Shown: piece by piece, positions 19,850 through 30,490 of the stretch
Position numbering within the stretch: the stretch's first letter is position 1
How the letters are laid out: the number at the start of each line of letters is the position of its first letter
DNA from: an uncultured Clostridia bacterium
GTDB taxonomy: Bacteria; Bacillota_A; Clostridia; TANB77; CAG-508
Length of the DNA stretch: 64,000 nucleotides
Direction: 5' to 3'
NCBI GenBank assembly: GCA_947624725.1
Contig: CANQLP010000002.1
Coordinates: forward strand, 79,963-143,962
The notes under the pieces: model-generated
What the model saw: only the letters and a program-made list of their open reading frames with translations
What the model was told of the DNA's origin: nothing
Database searches by the model: none
Made by a program: the position numbers and the translations under genes

Positions 19850-20032
19850 TTATTTCCGTTTGGTTCCATCTGCCCAGTATTCTTCACCGGTTTTTCTGTC
19901 ATATACGAACTTTCCATTGCCGAAACGCTTTAAATCGCCAGCATCCACAGCTTTGTCCACTTCACTTCTGTCCTTATAGTTATTGTACTTGTCTCTTGTG
20001 TAACCCTTTTCATCTCTGTGATAGAAACTCAT
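19850..20032 (-). CDS. Small hypothetical protein, 60 residues
   Basis: Highly charged 60-residue protein ending in WADGTKRK, with ribosome site AAGGAGGG. Codon use (TTC, GGC, ACC, GAC) is much richer in G+C than the neighbours, a sign of transfer. Its penultimate codon is an in-frame CGG (complement of 19856-19858). As Arg it gives the natural end KRK-stop; as a +1 site it would extend the chain past the stop. Function unknown. Confidence 0.5.
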   Translation of the reverse strand: MSFYHRDEKGYTRDKYNNYKDRSEVDKAVDAGDLKRFGNGKFVYDRKTGEEYWADGTKRK

Positions 20033-20157
20033 ATTATAACCCTCCTTAAATTAATTCAGGTATCGGCACACAAATAATTGATTTACATATATATTATATT
20101 CTGAAATATGCGAATTGTCAATAATTTTACACTATATTTACATAATACAAGACCAAT

Positions 20158-21915
20158 TTATTTTATTAATACAGCCTTAATTCTTCTAACTCCACTAGAT
20201 GAAGCCTCTTCTTTTTTTATCTTGAAAGTACCAAGAACGCCAGTATGTTCAACATGAGGACCACCGCAAATTTCTTTACTGAAATCACCAATTGTATATA
20301 CTTTTACTTTATCGCCATATTTATTTTCAAATAGACCAATTGCACCAGATTTTTTTGCATCATCATAAGACATTTCTTCGCAGGTAACTTTTAGGTCTTT
20401 TTTAATTTGCTCATTTACAATTCTTTCAACTTCAGCGAGTTCTTCTGGTGTAACTTTTTGTGGATGAGCAAAGTCAAATCTCAATCTTTCTGTAGTAATA
20501 TTTGAACCTTTTTGAGTTGCATGTTCTCCTAAAACTATTTGAAGAGCCTTATGTAAAAGGTGAGTTGCTGTATGATAAGCTATTGTTTGATCATTTTGTT
20601 CTGCAAGACCACCCTTAAATTTTTGCTCAGAACCAAGTCTTGATTTTTCTTGATGTTCTTTAAATAATTTATCAAAAGCAGAAAGATCAATATTATATCC
20701 ACTTTCTTCAGCAATTTCCTTTGTAACTTCTTGTGGGAAACCATAAGTCTCATATAGTCTAAATACTGCTTTAGCAGATAAAGTTTTTTCGCCTTTTTCC
20801 TTTAATTTATTTAATTCTTTTTGTAATTCTTTTTCACCATTTTCAAGAGTTTTAGCAAATTTTTCTTTTTCTTCTATAATAGTATTTATTATATTTTCTT
20901 TATTTTCTGCAAGCTCAGGATACATAGGGCTTAAATTTTCAATGTTTAATGTAATTAAATCTTTTAAGTTAGAAAGGTCTATGCCGAGCTTATTTAAATG
21001 TCTAATCATTCTTCTAATAAGTCTTCTTAAAATATAACCTCTATCGATATTACTTGGTTTTCCGCCATCTGCAATAATCATCATACTAGACCTTAAATGC
21101 TCTGCAACAATTCTTCTGCTAGATATATTATCAACCTTTGCAAGCTCTTTTAATTTTTCCATCATAGGTGCAAAAATTTCTGTATCAAATGGAGTTTCCT
21201 TTCCTTGTAAAAGCATATTGATTCTCTCAAGTCCAAGTCCAGTATCAACATTTCTTTGTTTTAATTTATTATATGTTCCATCTGGATTTCTATAATATTC
21301 CATAAAAACATTATTCCAAATTTCTACATACTTACCACATGAGCAAGAAGGGTTACAATCAGGTGAACATGGCTCTTTTCCTGTATCATAGAAAATCTCT
21401 GTATCAGGACCACAAGGACCTGTATCTCCTGCAATCCACCAGTTATCATCTTTTCCAAAGAAATAAATTCTTTCCTTTGGCATACCATTTTCTTCCCAAA
21501 TTCTTGCCGTTTCCTCATCTCTTGGAGCGTCGCTATCTCCTTTAAAGCAGGTAACAGATAATTTTTCTATTGGGATATTTAATTCCTTTGTCAAAAACTC
21601 CATACTGTATTTAATAGAAGTTTCCTTAAAATAATCTCCTAAAGACCAATTACCAAGCATTTCAAAAAAAGTTAAATGACGATTATCTCCAACCTCGTCA
21701 ATATCAACAGTTCTTAAACACTTTTGATAATCTGCAAGTTTTGTTCCCTGTGGATGCTTTTCACCAAGAAGATAGGGAACAAGTGGGTGCATTCCAGCTG
21801 TTGTAAATAAAACAGATGGGTCATTTTCTGGAATTAATGGAGCGCTTGGGATTATGCTATGCCCATGCTCCCTAAAATAATTTAAAAACTTATTTCTAAT
21901 TTCTAATGCGTTCAT
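20158..21915 (-). CDS. alaS: Alanyl-tRNA synthetase, short form without C-Ala domain
   Basis: Class II synthetase charging tRNA-Ala. Start ATG 21915 follows AGAGGA; an upstream ATG in frame lacks one. The catalytic core contains the class II motif RxxxD/E region and LGNWSLGDYF. The editing domain carries the zinc/hydrolysis motifs HTATH (residue about 458) and CGGPH (residue about 557). The protein ends right after the editing domain (SSSGVRRIKAVLIK) at 585 residues, where typical bacterial AlaRS is about 870 with a C-Ala domain. The stop is a plain TAA and no continuation is seen in any frame downstream, so this is a true short form. Confidence 0.9.
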   Translation of the reverse strand: MNALEIRNKFLNYFREHGHSIIPSAPLIPENDPSVLFTTAGMHPLVPYLLGEKHPQGTKLADYQKCLRTVDIDEVGDNRHLTFFEMLGNWSLGDYFKETSIKYSMEFLTKELNIPIEKLSVTCFKGDSDAPRDEETARIWEENGMPKERIYFFGKDDNWWIAGDTGPCGPDTEIFYDTGKEPCSPDCNPSCSCGKYVEIWNNVFMEYYRNPDGTYNKLKQRNVDTGLGLERINMLLQGKETPFDTEIFAPMMEKLKELAKVDNISSRRIVAEHLRSSMMIIADGGKPSNIDRGYILRRLIRRMIRHLNKLGIDLSNLKDLITLNIENLSPMYPELAENKENIINTIIEEKEKFAKTLENGEKELQKELNKLKEKGEKTLSAKAVFRLYETYGFPQEVTKEIAEESGYNIDLSAFDKLFKEHQEKSRLGSEQKFKGGLAEQNDQTIAYHTATHLLHKALQIVLGEHATQKGSNITTERLRFDFAHPQKVTPEELAEVERIVNEQIKKDLKVTCEEMSYDDAKKSGAIGLFENKYGDKVKVYTIGDFSKEICGGPHVEHTGVLGTFKIKKEEASSSGVRRIKAVLIK

Positions 21916-21974
21916 TTTTAATCCTCTTTTCAAAATTAAAATTTAGTTTGTATATTAAACTAATATTTATTAAG

Positions 21975-22098
21975 GTTGGAAAAGAATTGGTATAGTGCTA
22001 GGCGGACAAGGCAAAATTCCGCAGACTAGGCTAATGCCTGTCGAGGAAATTTTGTCCGAAGTCCAACGACGCAATATGCTAATTATTTTCCAACCGAT
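21975..22098 (-). repeat. Intergenic hairpin element, copy A
   Basis: Between dut and alaS, same orientation as their transcription. The apical core (the complement of 22017-22048) carries AGGCATTAGCCT and is identical over about 28 bases to copy B at 52,804. Flanking inner arms (GGACAAAATTTCC and GGAATTTTG...TTGTCC) and outer arms (GGTTGGAAAA / TTTTCCAACC) are self-complementary; the outer arm includes the dut 3' end. Confidence 0.75.
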
Positions 22099-22550
22099 GT
22101 AGAGCCAAAGCCACCAACGCGTTTACCATTAGCAGTATCTCCATCTGCAACTAAAAACTTTTCAAAAATAGCTTGTCCGATTGCTTCGCCTTTTTTTATT
22201 ATAGTATCTTCATCTTTTATATTATAAAATGCAAACATAATATGACCATCATTATCAGGATTTCCGTAATAATCAGAGTCTACGACTCCAATACTATTTG
22301 CAAGTATTAGTCCCTTTTTCTTAGGGTTTGAACTTCTATTACATAATTTTAAATATTCATCTTCTTGCATATATGCTTTTAAACCAGTTTTTACAAGAGT
22401 AGGTGCCATACCTTTTTTAAAACTAGGAATAACTGTATCTTCTGCAGCTTCTATATCATATCCAGCAGAATATTTTGTCTTACGAATAGGCATGTTTATT
22501 CCAGCATTTTCAAAACCCTTTGCAATTTCAAAACCTCTTACTTTTTCCAT
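22083..22550 (-). CDS. dut: dUTP diphosphatase-like protein
   Basis: 155 residues of the trimeric dUTPase fold, hydrolysing dUTP to dUMP. Motifs seen: AGYDIEAAED near residue 28, the RSSxxKKG segment (NRSSNPKKKGL), GVVDSDYYGN with the catalytic Asp, GEAIGQA, and a C-terminal GGFGST motif. The length is normal. Upstream of alaS on the same strand, with the hairpin element between. Confidence 0.88.
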   Translation of the reverse strand: MEKVRGFEIAKGFENAGINMPIRKTKYSAGYDIEAAEDTVIPSFKKGMAPTLVKTGLKAYMQEDEYLKLCNRSSNPKKKGLILANSIGVVDSDYYGNPDNDGHIMFAFYNIKDEDTIIKKGEAIGQAIFEKFLVADGDTANGKRVGGFGSTSVGK

Positions 22551-22724
22551 TTATATTTCTCCTTTTTTTACAAATCTGCCCCGATTATATCACAAATATA
22601 AATAAAAATCTATATTTCTAGGTAAATATTTTATAAATTTACATAAAATAGCTGGAAAAATCTTAAAAAATGTGGTATAATACTTACGGAAGCTTAAAAT
22701 AAAAGTATTTAAAGAGGAGATAAT

Positions 22725-24501
22725 ATGAGTGAAGAAATAGAAAAGAGAAAAATAAAAAATAAGCCTAAAGGAAGAGTAAGAATATCAAATGAGAAAAAAC
22801 TTAAATTAATGCTAGAATATATGCAAGTAACTGGAAAGAAAGTAACAGTAAAGACAGTTTATAAAGGTTACAATATAGGATATATGAAAACATACTTAAG
22901 AGTTGCTTATTTTAATGGTACTCTAAAGATGAAAGACGAATTGTTAGAAAAATTTATGAAAGCTGGCATTATAAAAGAAGAAAAAGAAAGAATTAGATTT
23001 CCAAGTGTAGAAAAAAGTATAGAAGAATGCTATGAATTCTTAATGGCCACTATAGGTAAGAGTAAAGAAGAAATAAACAATATGAGATTAAGAGAAAGGA
23101 TAACTTATTCAGAAGCAAAAAATAGAATGCAAATTTTATATAATACGGGAATGCTAAATTTACCAGCTGAAAAGCTAGAGCTACTTAAAAAGAATGGATT
23201 TTTGCTTTATTCAGCACCAGAAAAAGAAAAAATAGTTGAAAAATACAGTAACCTTAAAGGACATTTAAAAAAGAAAAATATATTAGAAATAGAAAGAAAA
23301 TATGGCTCTTATGAAGAATTTTTAAAGAAACTAAAAAAAGGCGAATGCAATTATGATTTCACGAGCAGTACATTTGTAGGATATAGAGGTATCACATTAT
23401 CAGAAAAAGATATAACACAAAGAGAAAAATTATCTTATGCAGAACTTGTAAAAGAAATAGTTGGACCTGAATTTTCAGACAAAAGTTACATAGATATAGA
23501 TGAATTAAATAAAGCCATATTGGAGCTAGATCCAAAATTCCAAGAACTTTTAAAAGGAATTTTTGGTTTGGAAGGAGAAAAATATACATCATTGAGTTAT
23601 GCAAAAGCAAATAATGTAACAAAACAGGCAGTTAACCAAGAAAAAGATACAATATTAAAAAAATTAGGAAAATCAAACTTAATAACACCTTTTGTTGGAA
23701 ATATACAAGATGAAAGAAAATGCATAACAATGTATAGAAAAAGAATAAAAGATTTTGAACAACAAAAAATCCAAAATCGTAGCGAGATGGAAATACTTAA
23801 ACAAGTTAAAGAATATATAATGAGCCAAGGAAACAAAACAACAACAAAGAAAGCTAAATTATCAGAAATTGGAATTATTGATGAAAATAGAAATGCATTA
23901 AATGAAATGACTATATTAGATTACATATTACATGCAAGTGATGAAGTAAGCCTAATGCAAAATGAATTAAACAAGGGAATAGATATAGAAATGATAGACC
24001 GGAATATCAGATAGACAAGTTCAATTCCTTAAAAGTAAGAAAATACTTACAGCATTTGATTTAATGAATCAAGATGAAGAAAGTTTAAGAGGTGCTAACG
24101 AAAAAATAGAATTATTAAGAGTTATTAAAAACTTAAAAAAGAAGAGTAGTTTCCAAAGCTTAAGATTAGGTAATAAAAATTTAATAGCAAGATGTGATGA
24201 AATTTTAGATAGGTATTTGACATATGAAAATTGTGATATAGAAGAGCTATTAGGAAAAAGCAGGATAGATACTATTTTAGCAAGAATAGCAAGATATGAG
24301 AAAGCTCGTGAAAATTATCTAGAAAAAGAAGATATTCTAAATCCAGATAGTATAGTTTTAGGAGTACCTAAAAAGCAAATAAATCAAGGAAAAGAAGATG
24401 AGAAAAAAGCTCTAATTACAAGTATTAACAATAGAAGGGCGGAACTTTCAGAATTAAAAAAACAGAAACTAGAAATTGAAAAAGAAGAAAATACAAGATA
24501 A
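22725..24501 (+). CDS. Sigma-70 region 4-like regulatory protein, with +1 CGG site
   Basis: 591 residues after ignoring one C. Residues about 265-320 resemble sigma region 4 (LDPKFQELLKGIFGLEGE, a helix-turn-helix SYAKANNVTKQAVNQEKD). The rest is helical with no region 2, so it is not a complete sigma factor. In-frame CGG is at 24000-24002 after ...IEMID; dropping C 24000 gives GGA ATA TCA and reads on as ISDRQVQFLKSKKILTAFDLM, a helix-hairpin-like segment, and a coiled-coil tail to 24501. The next conventional start would fall 63 bases later. Join support is weaker here than for named genes because I do not know the family. Confidence 0.65.
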
Positions 24502-24522
24502 TTTTAGAAAGGACTACAGAAA

Positions 24523-25154
<632 letters not shown>

Positions 25155-25223
25155 AAATATGTACAAATCGGCAAAAATATGTTATAATAAACATAGGAGT
25201 ATTAATAATATTAGAAAGAAGTG

Positions 25224-25895
25224 ATGAATATGTTCAATAGTAAATTTAATGGACTTCTAACTGGTTTACTTATAGCTGCAATCATAGGAATTCTTATATT
25301 AATAGGATTTTTTGGATGGTCTGTGTATAGTAAATATTATATAGATTCAAAAGCTAAAGATATGGTAGATACTTTTGAGCAGACAGCTGGAAAGAACGAA
25401 AATACTGTAGAAGAAGATGGAAATAGGGCAGAAATAGGTGGAGTTGCAGAAGGAAATTCTATATATACAAATGGACAAGGTAATTCATCAAAAATGACTT
25501 ATTACGGATATGAAGTATTAGGAACAATATCAATTCCAAAAATAGATTTAAATTACCCAATACTAGAAAATGCCTCTCCACAAGCAATTAAAGTTGCAGT
25601 TGGGTATATGAGTGGAGTAGGAATTAATAAACCAGGTAATACAGTAATTCAAGGTCATAATTATAGAAATGGTCAATTTTTTTCAAACCTTAAAAAGCTA
25701 GTAAATGGAGATTCAATATACATAACTGACCAAACAGGTTTAAAAGTTGAATATAAAGTTTATAATAAATTTGATGCAGAATCAACAGACACATCATTCT
25801 TTAAGAGAGATACAGGTGGCCTAAGAGAAATCACATTATCAACCTGTACAGATGATGGAAAACTTAGAACAATTATACTTGCAAAAGAAGTATAA
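25224..25895 (+). CDS. Sortase (class D-like)
   Basis: 223-residue membrane-anchored transpeptidase. The N-terminal anchor helix is at about residues 10-32. The catalytic fold has His in VIQGHNYR, Cys in the TLSTC motif, and the Arg of DDGKLRTIILA. Such enzymes attach LPxTG-type proteins or pilins to the wall. No substrate gene is adjacent, though a prepilin lies at the far right of the window. Confidence 0.88.
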   Translation: MNMFNSKFNGLLTGLLIAAIIGILILIGFFGWSVYSKYYIDSKAKDMVDTFEQTAGKNENTVEEDGNRAEIGGVAEGNSIYTNGQGNSSKMTYYGYEVLGTISIPKIDLNYPILENASPQAIKVAVGYMSGVGINKPGNTVIQGHNYRNGQFFSNLKKLVNGDSIYITDQTGLKVEYKVYNKFDAESTDTSFFKRDTGGLREITLSTCTDDGKLRTIILAKEV

Positions 25896-25915
25896 AATAG
25901 GAAGGAAGAAAAATT

Positions 25916-26171
25916 ATGGAATATGTATATGAACCACATGGTGTATGTTCAAGTAGAATAGTAATACAGTTAGATGGAGATATTATAAAAAAAGTTACAA
26001 CAATAGGTGGATGCCCAGGAAATACTGTACGGAGTTAGTAAATTAGTAGAAGGCAGAAATATAGATGAAGTAATAAAACTATTAAAAGGAATTAGATGTG
26101 GTGCAAGACAAACATCTTGCCCAGACCAACTTGCAATTGCACTAGAAGAAATAAAAGCAAAACGCCAATAA
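25916..26171 (+). CDS. TSCPD-domain protein, with +1 CGG site
   Basis: 84-residue small domain named for its Thr-Ser-Cys-Pro-Asp motif, here QTSCPDQ near the C terminus, with GGCPGNT in the middle. ATG 25916 follows GGAAGGAAG. In-frame CGG at 26030-26032 splits it after ...GCPGNTV; dropping C 26030 gives GGA GTT AGT (GVSKLVEGR), the usual continuation. Read conventionally, it stops two codons later, before the defining motif. The domain also occurs in class II ribonucleotide reductases; the free-standing form is uncharacterised. Confidence 0.83.
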
Positions 26172-26180
26172 AATCATAAT

Positions 26181-26226
26181 AAAAAGACTATTTTAGAAAT
26201 TTAATTTTCTGAAATAGTCTTTTTTT
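26181..26226. terminator. Bidirectional terminator
   Basis: Inverted repeat AAAAAGACTATTTTAGAAA / TTTTCTGAAATAGTCTTTTT between convergent genes; A run left and T run right. Confidence 0.8.
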
Positions 26227-27718
26227 GAGCCGTTTTACAAAGTTTATTTGATAAAAAGAGTAGGAGCAAATAAATTCCAATAAATATAAAAACCTTAAAA
26301 ATAACAAATCCTATGCTATATTCAATGAATTTATCAATTCTTTCAAAAATATATTTTGTCATAATTACTATTATAAATGGAGTTATTATATAAGAAAAAA
26401 TATCAAATTTAAAACCAGTTGCCTTACATAATTGAATTAGGCTTATTGTAAAATTGAATATTTCACTAAATATAATAACAAGTAAATAGCCAGAAATTCC
26501 AAGCTTTGGTACGAGTGTATAAATTAGTATTATTGTAGAAACTAAATCAAAAATATTGCAAAACATTACTCCAACTTGCTTATCAAGACCGCGTAGCATA
26601 CTGTCTATAATTTTATCTAAATACATTAGTATAATAAGAGGAGAGAGGACTACTAAAAATGTTGTAATATCTAAATTATGATATATAAAAAAGCTGATTT
26701 CTTCTGTAAATGTTAGAAATACACCTATTATGCAAAAACTAAAGATAGATGTAAATTTAAAAATAATCGAAATAACTTCTTGCATTCTTGAATAATCTTT
26801 CTTTAATTTGTATCTTGCAAATTCAGGAATAAGAAGGCTTGCACAAGATGTAATTATTATACACGGGAACATTAAAATTGGCATAGTCATACCATTAATT
26901 AGTCCATATTCAGTTAAAGCTTTTTCACAGCTTTCAGAATGCATTTCTAGGCTGAAAGGTACTAAAAGTTGTTGAATTGTCGAAAGACCTGACCTTATAT
27001 ATGAAGTTATTGCAACAGGTATTGAAATTTGTAGTATTTTTTTTAAAGGATTATCAGATGACCTAGTATTTGAAATTGTTTTTCGTCTATCAATTAAATA
27101 TAAAATATATGTAAATATAAATTCGAAAACAGTAGCTATTGATGAAGCTAGAATAATATATGTGCAAATTGTATCAAGGTTATTTGAAGGGAAAATTGAT
27201 AATAATGTGTATGTTAAAAATACTTGGAGCATCATAGTAGAAATATGCGATATAGATGTTTTAGATACTCTTCTAACCCCTGTGAAATATCCGTTAAGTG
27301 ATGTTATAACAGATGAGAAGGGCATACTTATTGCCATTATATATAGTGGATATGGGGTAATTTTATCATGTAGCAAAGTTTTTGCACAAAATTCTGCAAT
27401 GGAGATTAATATGATGCTTGCAAGGATTCCAAATGTAAGGCTGTATATTATACATTTTGACATTGCATTTTTTAATCCTGCACTATGATTTCCGTCTATT
27501 TCTTCTGATACAATTCTAGTTGCAGCAAGACTTATACCAGAGTTTGCAAATGTTATAATGAATGAATATATTGACATGATAAGTTCAAATATTCCAGAGC
27601 CTTCTGCTCCAAGCTTATTTGCAATGTATACATTAAAAACGAAATTTATTGAACTCATGAAAAGTGAGGTTAGGCTTAAAATTATGGTATTAAAAAGGAA
27701 GTGCTTTAATCTGTTCAT
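26201..27718 (-). CDS. MATE/MOP-superfamily flippase, SpoVB-like
   Basis: 505 residues with about 12-14 membrane helices, resembling stage V sporulation protein B and other polysaccharide or lipid II flippases (MurJ/Wzx superfamily). Start ATG 27718; monocistronic by position, ending at the shared terminator. Substrate not determinable. No in-frame CGG. Confidence 0.82.
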   Translation of the reverse strand: MNRLKHFLFNTIILSLTSLFMSSINFVFNVYIANKLGAEGSGIFELIMSIYSFIITFANSGISLAATRIVSEEIDGNHSAGLKNAMSKCIIYSLTFGILASIILISIAEFCAKTLLHDKITPYPLYIMAISMPFSSVITSLNGYFTGVRRVSKTSISHISTMMLQVFLTYTLLSIFPSNNLDTICTYIILASSIATVFEFIFTYILYLIDRRKTISNTRSSDNPLKKILQISIPVAITSYIRSGLSTIQQLLVPFSLEMHSESCEKALTEYGLINGMTMPILMFPCIIITSCASLLIPEFARYKLKKDYSRMQEVISIIFKFTSIFSFCIIGVFLTFTEEISFFIYHNLDITTFLVVLSPLIILMYLDKIIDSMLRGLDKQVGVMFCNIFDLVSTIILIYTLVPKLGISGYLLVIIFSEIFNFTISLIQLCKATGFKFDIFSYIITPFIIVIMTKYIFERIDKFIEYSIGFVIFKVFIFIGIYLLLLFLSNKLCKTAQKKTISEN

Positions 27719-27816
27719 GTAATAAATATATTAGGAAGGTTTGGAATTATGAGTGAAAAGAAGAATTACTTTGGAGGATTTTTTTCAAAAAATTTTTATA
27801 AAATGCAAAATTTTGT

Positions 27817-27845
27817 TTGACAATTATTTGTTTCTATGGTACAAT
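27817..27845 (+). promoter_or_regulatory. Sigma-A promoter of lexA
   Basis: TTGACA (27817-27822), 17-base spacer, TACAAT (27840-27845). A palindrome ACAATTGT overlaps the -10; I do not see a canonical Gram-positive SOS box. Confidence 0.8.
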
Positions 27846-27873
27846 TGTTTATGTAGAAAAAAGGAGTGGTAAT

Positions 27874-28539
27874 ATGAGCAGAAAAAAAAGTTCATCAGTT
27901 GAGTTAAATAAGAGAGAAAAAGCAATCTTAAAATGTATCGAAAAACAAATTAAAGAAGTAGGATATGCACCATCTGTTAGAGAAATTGGTAAAACAGTTG
28001 GACTTAGATCTACTGCAACAGTTCATGGATACTTAGCAAAATTAGAGCAAAAAGGTTATATCAAAAAAGAAGAACAAAAAGGAAGAACTCTAAGATTACT
28101 AAAAGGTGGAGCAAGTGATAATAATCCAAATCAACAATCTATGAAGGATTTTTATGCTTCAAAAGAACTAGTAGAAGTTCCTGTAATTGGAAAGATAACA
28201 GCAGGAGAACCAATACTTGCAGTTGAAAATGTTACAGATACTTTCCCAATTCCAATAGATTTTGTTGGTAATTCAGATAGTTTCATGCTTACAGTTAGGG
28301 GCGAAAGCATGATAGAAGCTGGAATATTAAATGGGGATTATATACTAGTTAGAAAACAAAATACAGCAAATAATGGGGAAATTGTTGTAGCTTTGATTGA
28401 AGATGAAGCAACTGTTAAAACTTTTTATAAAGAAAAAGATCATATTAGATTACAACCAGAAAATTCTACAATGGATCCTATAATTGTTCCAGATTGCAGT
28501 ATTTTAGGAAAAGTAATCGGCGTATTTAGGAAAATGTAA
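27874..28539 (+). CDS. lexA: LexA repressor
   Basis: 221 residues. The start at ATG 27874 follows AAAGGAGTGG; a longer frame to 27817 would include the promoter and is rejected. The N-terminal winged helix recognises SOS operators ([23 protein letters not shown] split over residues 25-50). The C-terminal peptidase has the AG cleavage site (KITAGEP), catalytic Ser in [10 protein letters not shown] and Lys in ATVKTFYK. Normal length. Confidence 0.95.
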   Translation: MSRKKSSSVELNKREKAILKCIEKQIKEVGYAPSVREIGKTVGLRSTATVHGYLAKLEQKGYIKKEEQKGRTLRLLKGGASDNNPNQQSMKDFYASKELVEVPVIGKITAGEPILAVENVTDTFPIPIDFVGNSDSFMLTVRGESMIEAGILNGDYILVRKQNTANNGEIVVALIEDEATVKTFYKEKDHIRLQPENSTMDPIIVPDCSILGKVIGVFRKM

Positions 28540-28556
28540 AGTTAGATATATAAAGG

Positions 28557-28595
28557 GAAGCATATGCACAGATGTTGCATATGCTTCTTTTTTAT
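28557..28595 (+). terminator. Terminator of lexA
   Basis: GAAGCATATGCA / TGCATATGCTTC perfect 12-base stem followed by six T. Confidence 0.9.
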
Positions 28596-28637
28596 GATAT
28601 TATATATGGGAGTTAGCGAAAGGAATGATAAACAATA

Positions 28638-30490
28638 ATGGCAGGAGTTTTAGACAGAGTAAATAATGTTGAAGATTTAAAAAGACTAACATTAGAAGAA
28701 AAAAATGTTTTAGCAGAAGATATAAGAAAATTAATAATAGAGACAGTATCTAAAAATGGGGGACATCTTGCTTCAAATTTAGGAGTAGTTGAACTTACAA
28801 TAGCTATACATAGTGTATTTAATGCACCAAACGATAAGATTATATGGGATGTAGGACATCAAAGCTATGTACATAAAATACTTACAGGTAGAAAAGATAA
28901 AATGCCAACACTTAGACAATTTGGTGGAATGGCAGGATTCCCAAAGACTTGCGAATCTGAATTTGATAGCTTTGATACAGGGCATAGCAGTACATCTATA
29001 TCTGTCGCACTTGGAATGGCAACTGCAAGAGACTTAAAGGCAGAAAATAGACATATTATCAGCATCATAGGAGATGGAGCACTTACGCGGTGGAATGGCA
29101 TTAGAAGCACTTAATCATGCAGGAAGTTCCAAGACAAATTTAATAGTTATTTTGAATGATAATGAAATGAGCATTTCAAAAAATGTAGGAGGTATTTCTT
29201 CATTTTTAAGTCGAGTTAGAACTAGAAAGTTTTATAAAAAATCTAGTAAATATATAAAAGATGCTGTATTAAAACTTCCAAAAGGAAGTAACAAAATAAT
29301 AAAATTGATTAGGAGAATAAAATACAGTATTAAGCAATTGTTTATACCTAATATGCTTTTTGAAGATTTGGGTTTTAAATATTTTGGACCAGTTGATGGG
29401 CATAATATAGAAAAACTTGAAAACATTTTAAAAATGAGCAAAGATATAGAAGGACCAATCCTTATACATGTTGTAACTAAAAAGGGAAAAGGATATAAGC
29501 CAGCAGAAGAAAATCCAGATAAATTTCATAGTGCATCTAATTTTGATATTGAAACAGGGGAGAGTAAGAAGGAAAAACAAACTGATTATTCAAAAGTATT
29601 TGGAGAAAAGTTGGTAAGCCTAGCAAAAGAAAACAAGAAAATAGTTGCAATAACAGCTGCGATGACAGATGGAACTGGTCTTACAAATTTTGCAAAAGAA
29701 TTTCCAGATAGATTTTTCGATGTAGGAATTGCAGAACAACACGCACTTCGGATTTGCTGCAGGTCTTGCAAAAGAAGGTCTAATACCAGTTGTTCCAATT
29801 TATTCATCATTTTATCAAAGAGCATTTGACCAAGTTATACATGATGTTGCACTTCAAAATTTGCCAGTTGTAATGTGTGTAGATAGAGCAGGAATTGTCG
29901 GAAATGATGGAGAAACTCATCAGGGGATTTTTGATTTGTCGTTTTTCTCGATTATTCCAAATCTTGTAATTATGGCACCAAAAGATTTTAAAGAATTTGA
30001 AAATATGCTAGAATATGCAATTTCTTTAAAAAAGCCAGTAGTTATAAGATACCCAAGAGGTGGGGAAGGAAAGCTAAAATTTGATATTCATGAAAGTTTA
30101 GAAAATAACACATGTGAAATACTAAAAACAGGTTCAGACTTAAGTATAATTGCAATCGGAAAGATGGTAGAAAGAGCAGTAGAAGTAAGTAACATATTAG
30201 AAAAACAAGGCAAATCAGTTGAAGTAATAAATGCAAGATTTTTAAAACCATTAGATGAGAATAAAATCTTAGAATCCATAAATAAGACAAAAAAAGTTAT
30301 AACAATAGAAGATAATATAATAATTGGAGGCTTAGGAAGTAAGATAGAGGAGCTAATTGTAAAACATAACTTACAAAATATTGCCTTTAAGAAATATGGC
30401 TATCCAGATGAATTTATAAAGCATGGAAGTACATCAGAAATCGAAGATAAATATGGCCTTACAGCCGAAAAAATAGCAGGGGACAATTAA
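28638..30490 (+). CDS. dxs: 1-deoxy-D-xylulose-5-phosphate synthase, with two +1 CGG sites
   Basis: Thiamine-diphosphate enzyme that starts the MEP isoprenoid pathway from pyruvate and glyceraldehyde-3-phosphate. Restored length is 616 residues, normal for the family. The TPP-binding GDGAL motif is interrupted directly after GDGALT by in-frame CGG 29088-29090; dropping C 29088 gives GGT GGA ATG ([12 protein letters not shown]). The second site is C 29749 within EQHAL-C-GFAAGLA, the most conserved part of the transketolase-like domain. No fragment alone could work, since cofactor and catalytic residues fall on different pieces. The 3' end overlaps the convergent Lon-like gene by 4 bases. Confidence 0.93.

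Noticed and set aside
21916..22082. T-box riboswitch before alaS
   Set aside because: No specifier loop or TGGNACC-type motif; the region is occupied by hairpin element A.
27810..27873. SOS box in front of lexA
   Set aside because: Only a generic ACAATTGT palindrome over the -10; no GAAC..GTTC pair.
27817..27873. Longer LexA with extra N-terminal residues
   Set aside because: That frame begins inside the promoter; the ribosome site fits ATG 27874.
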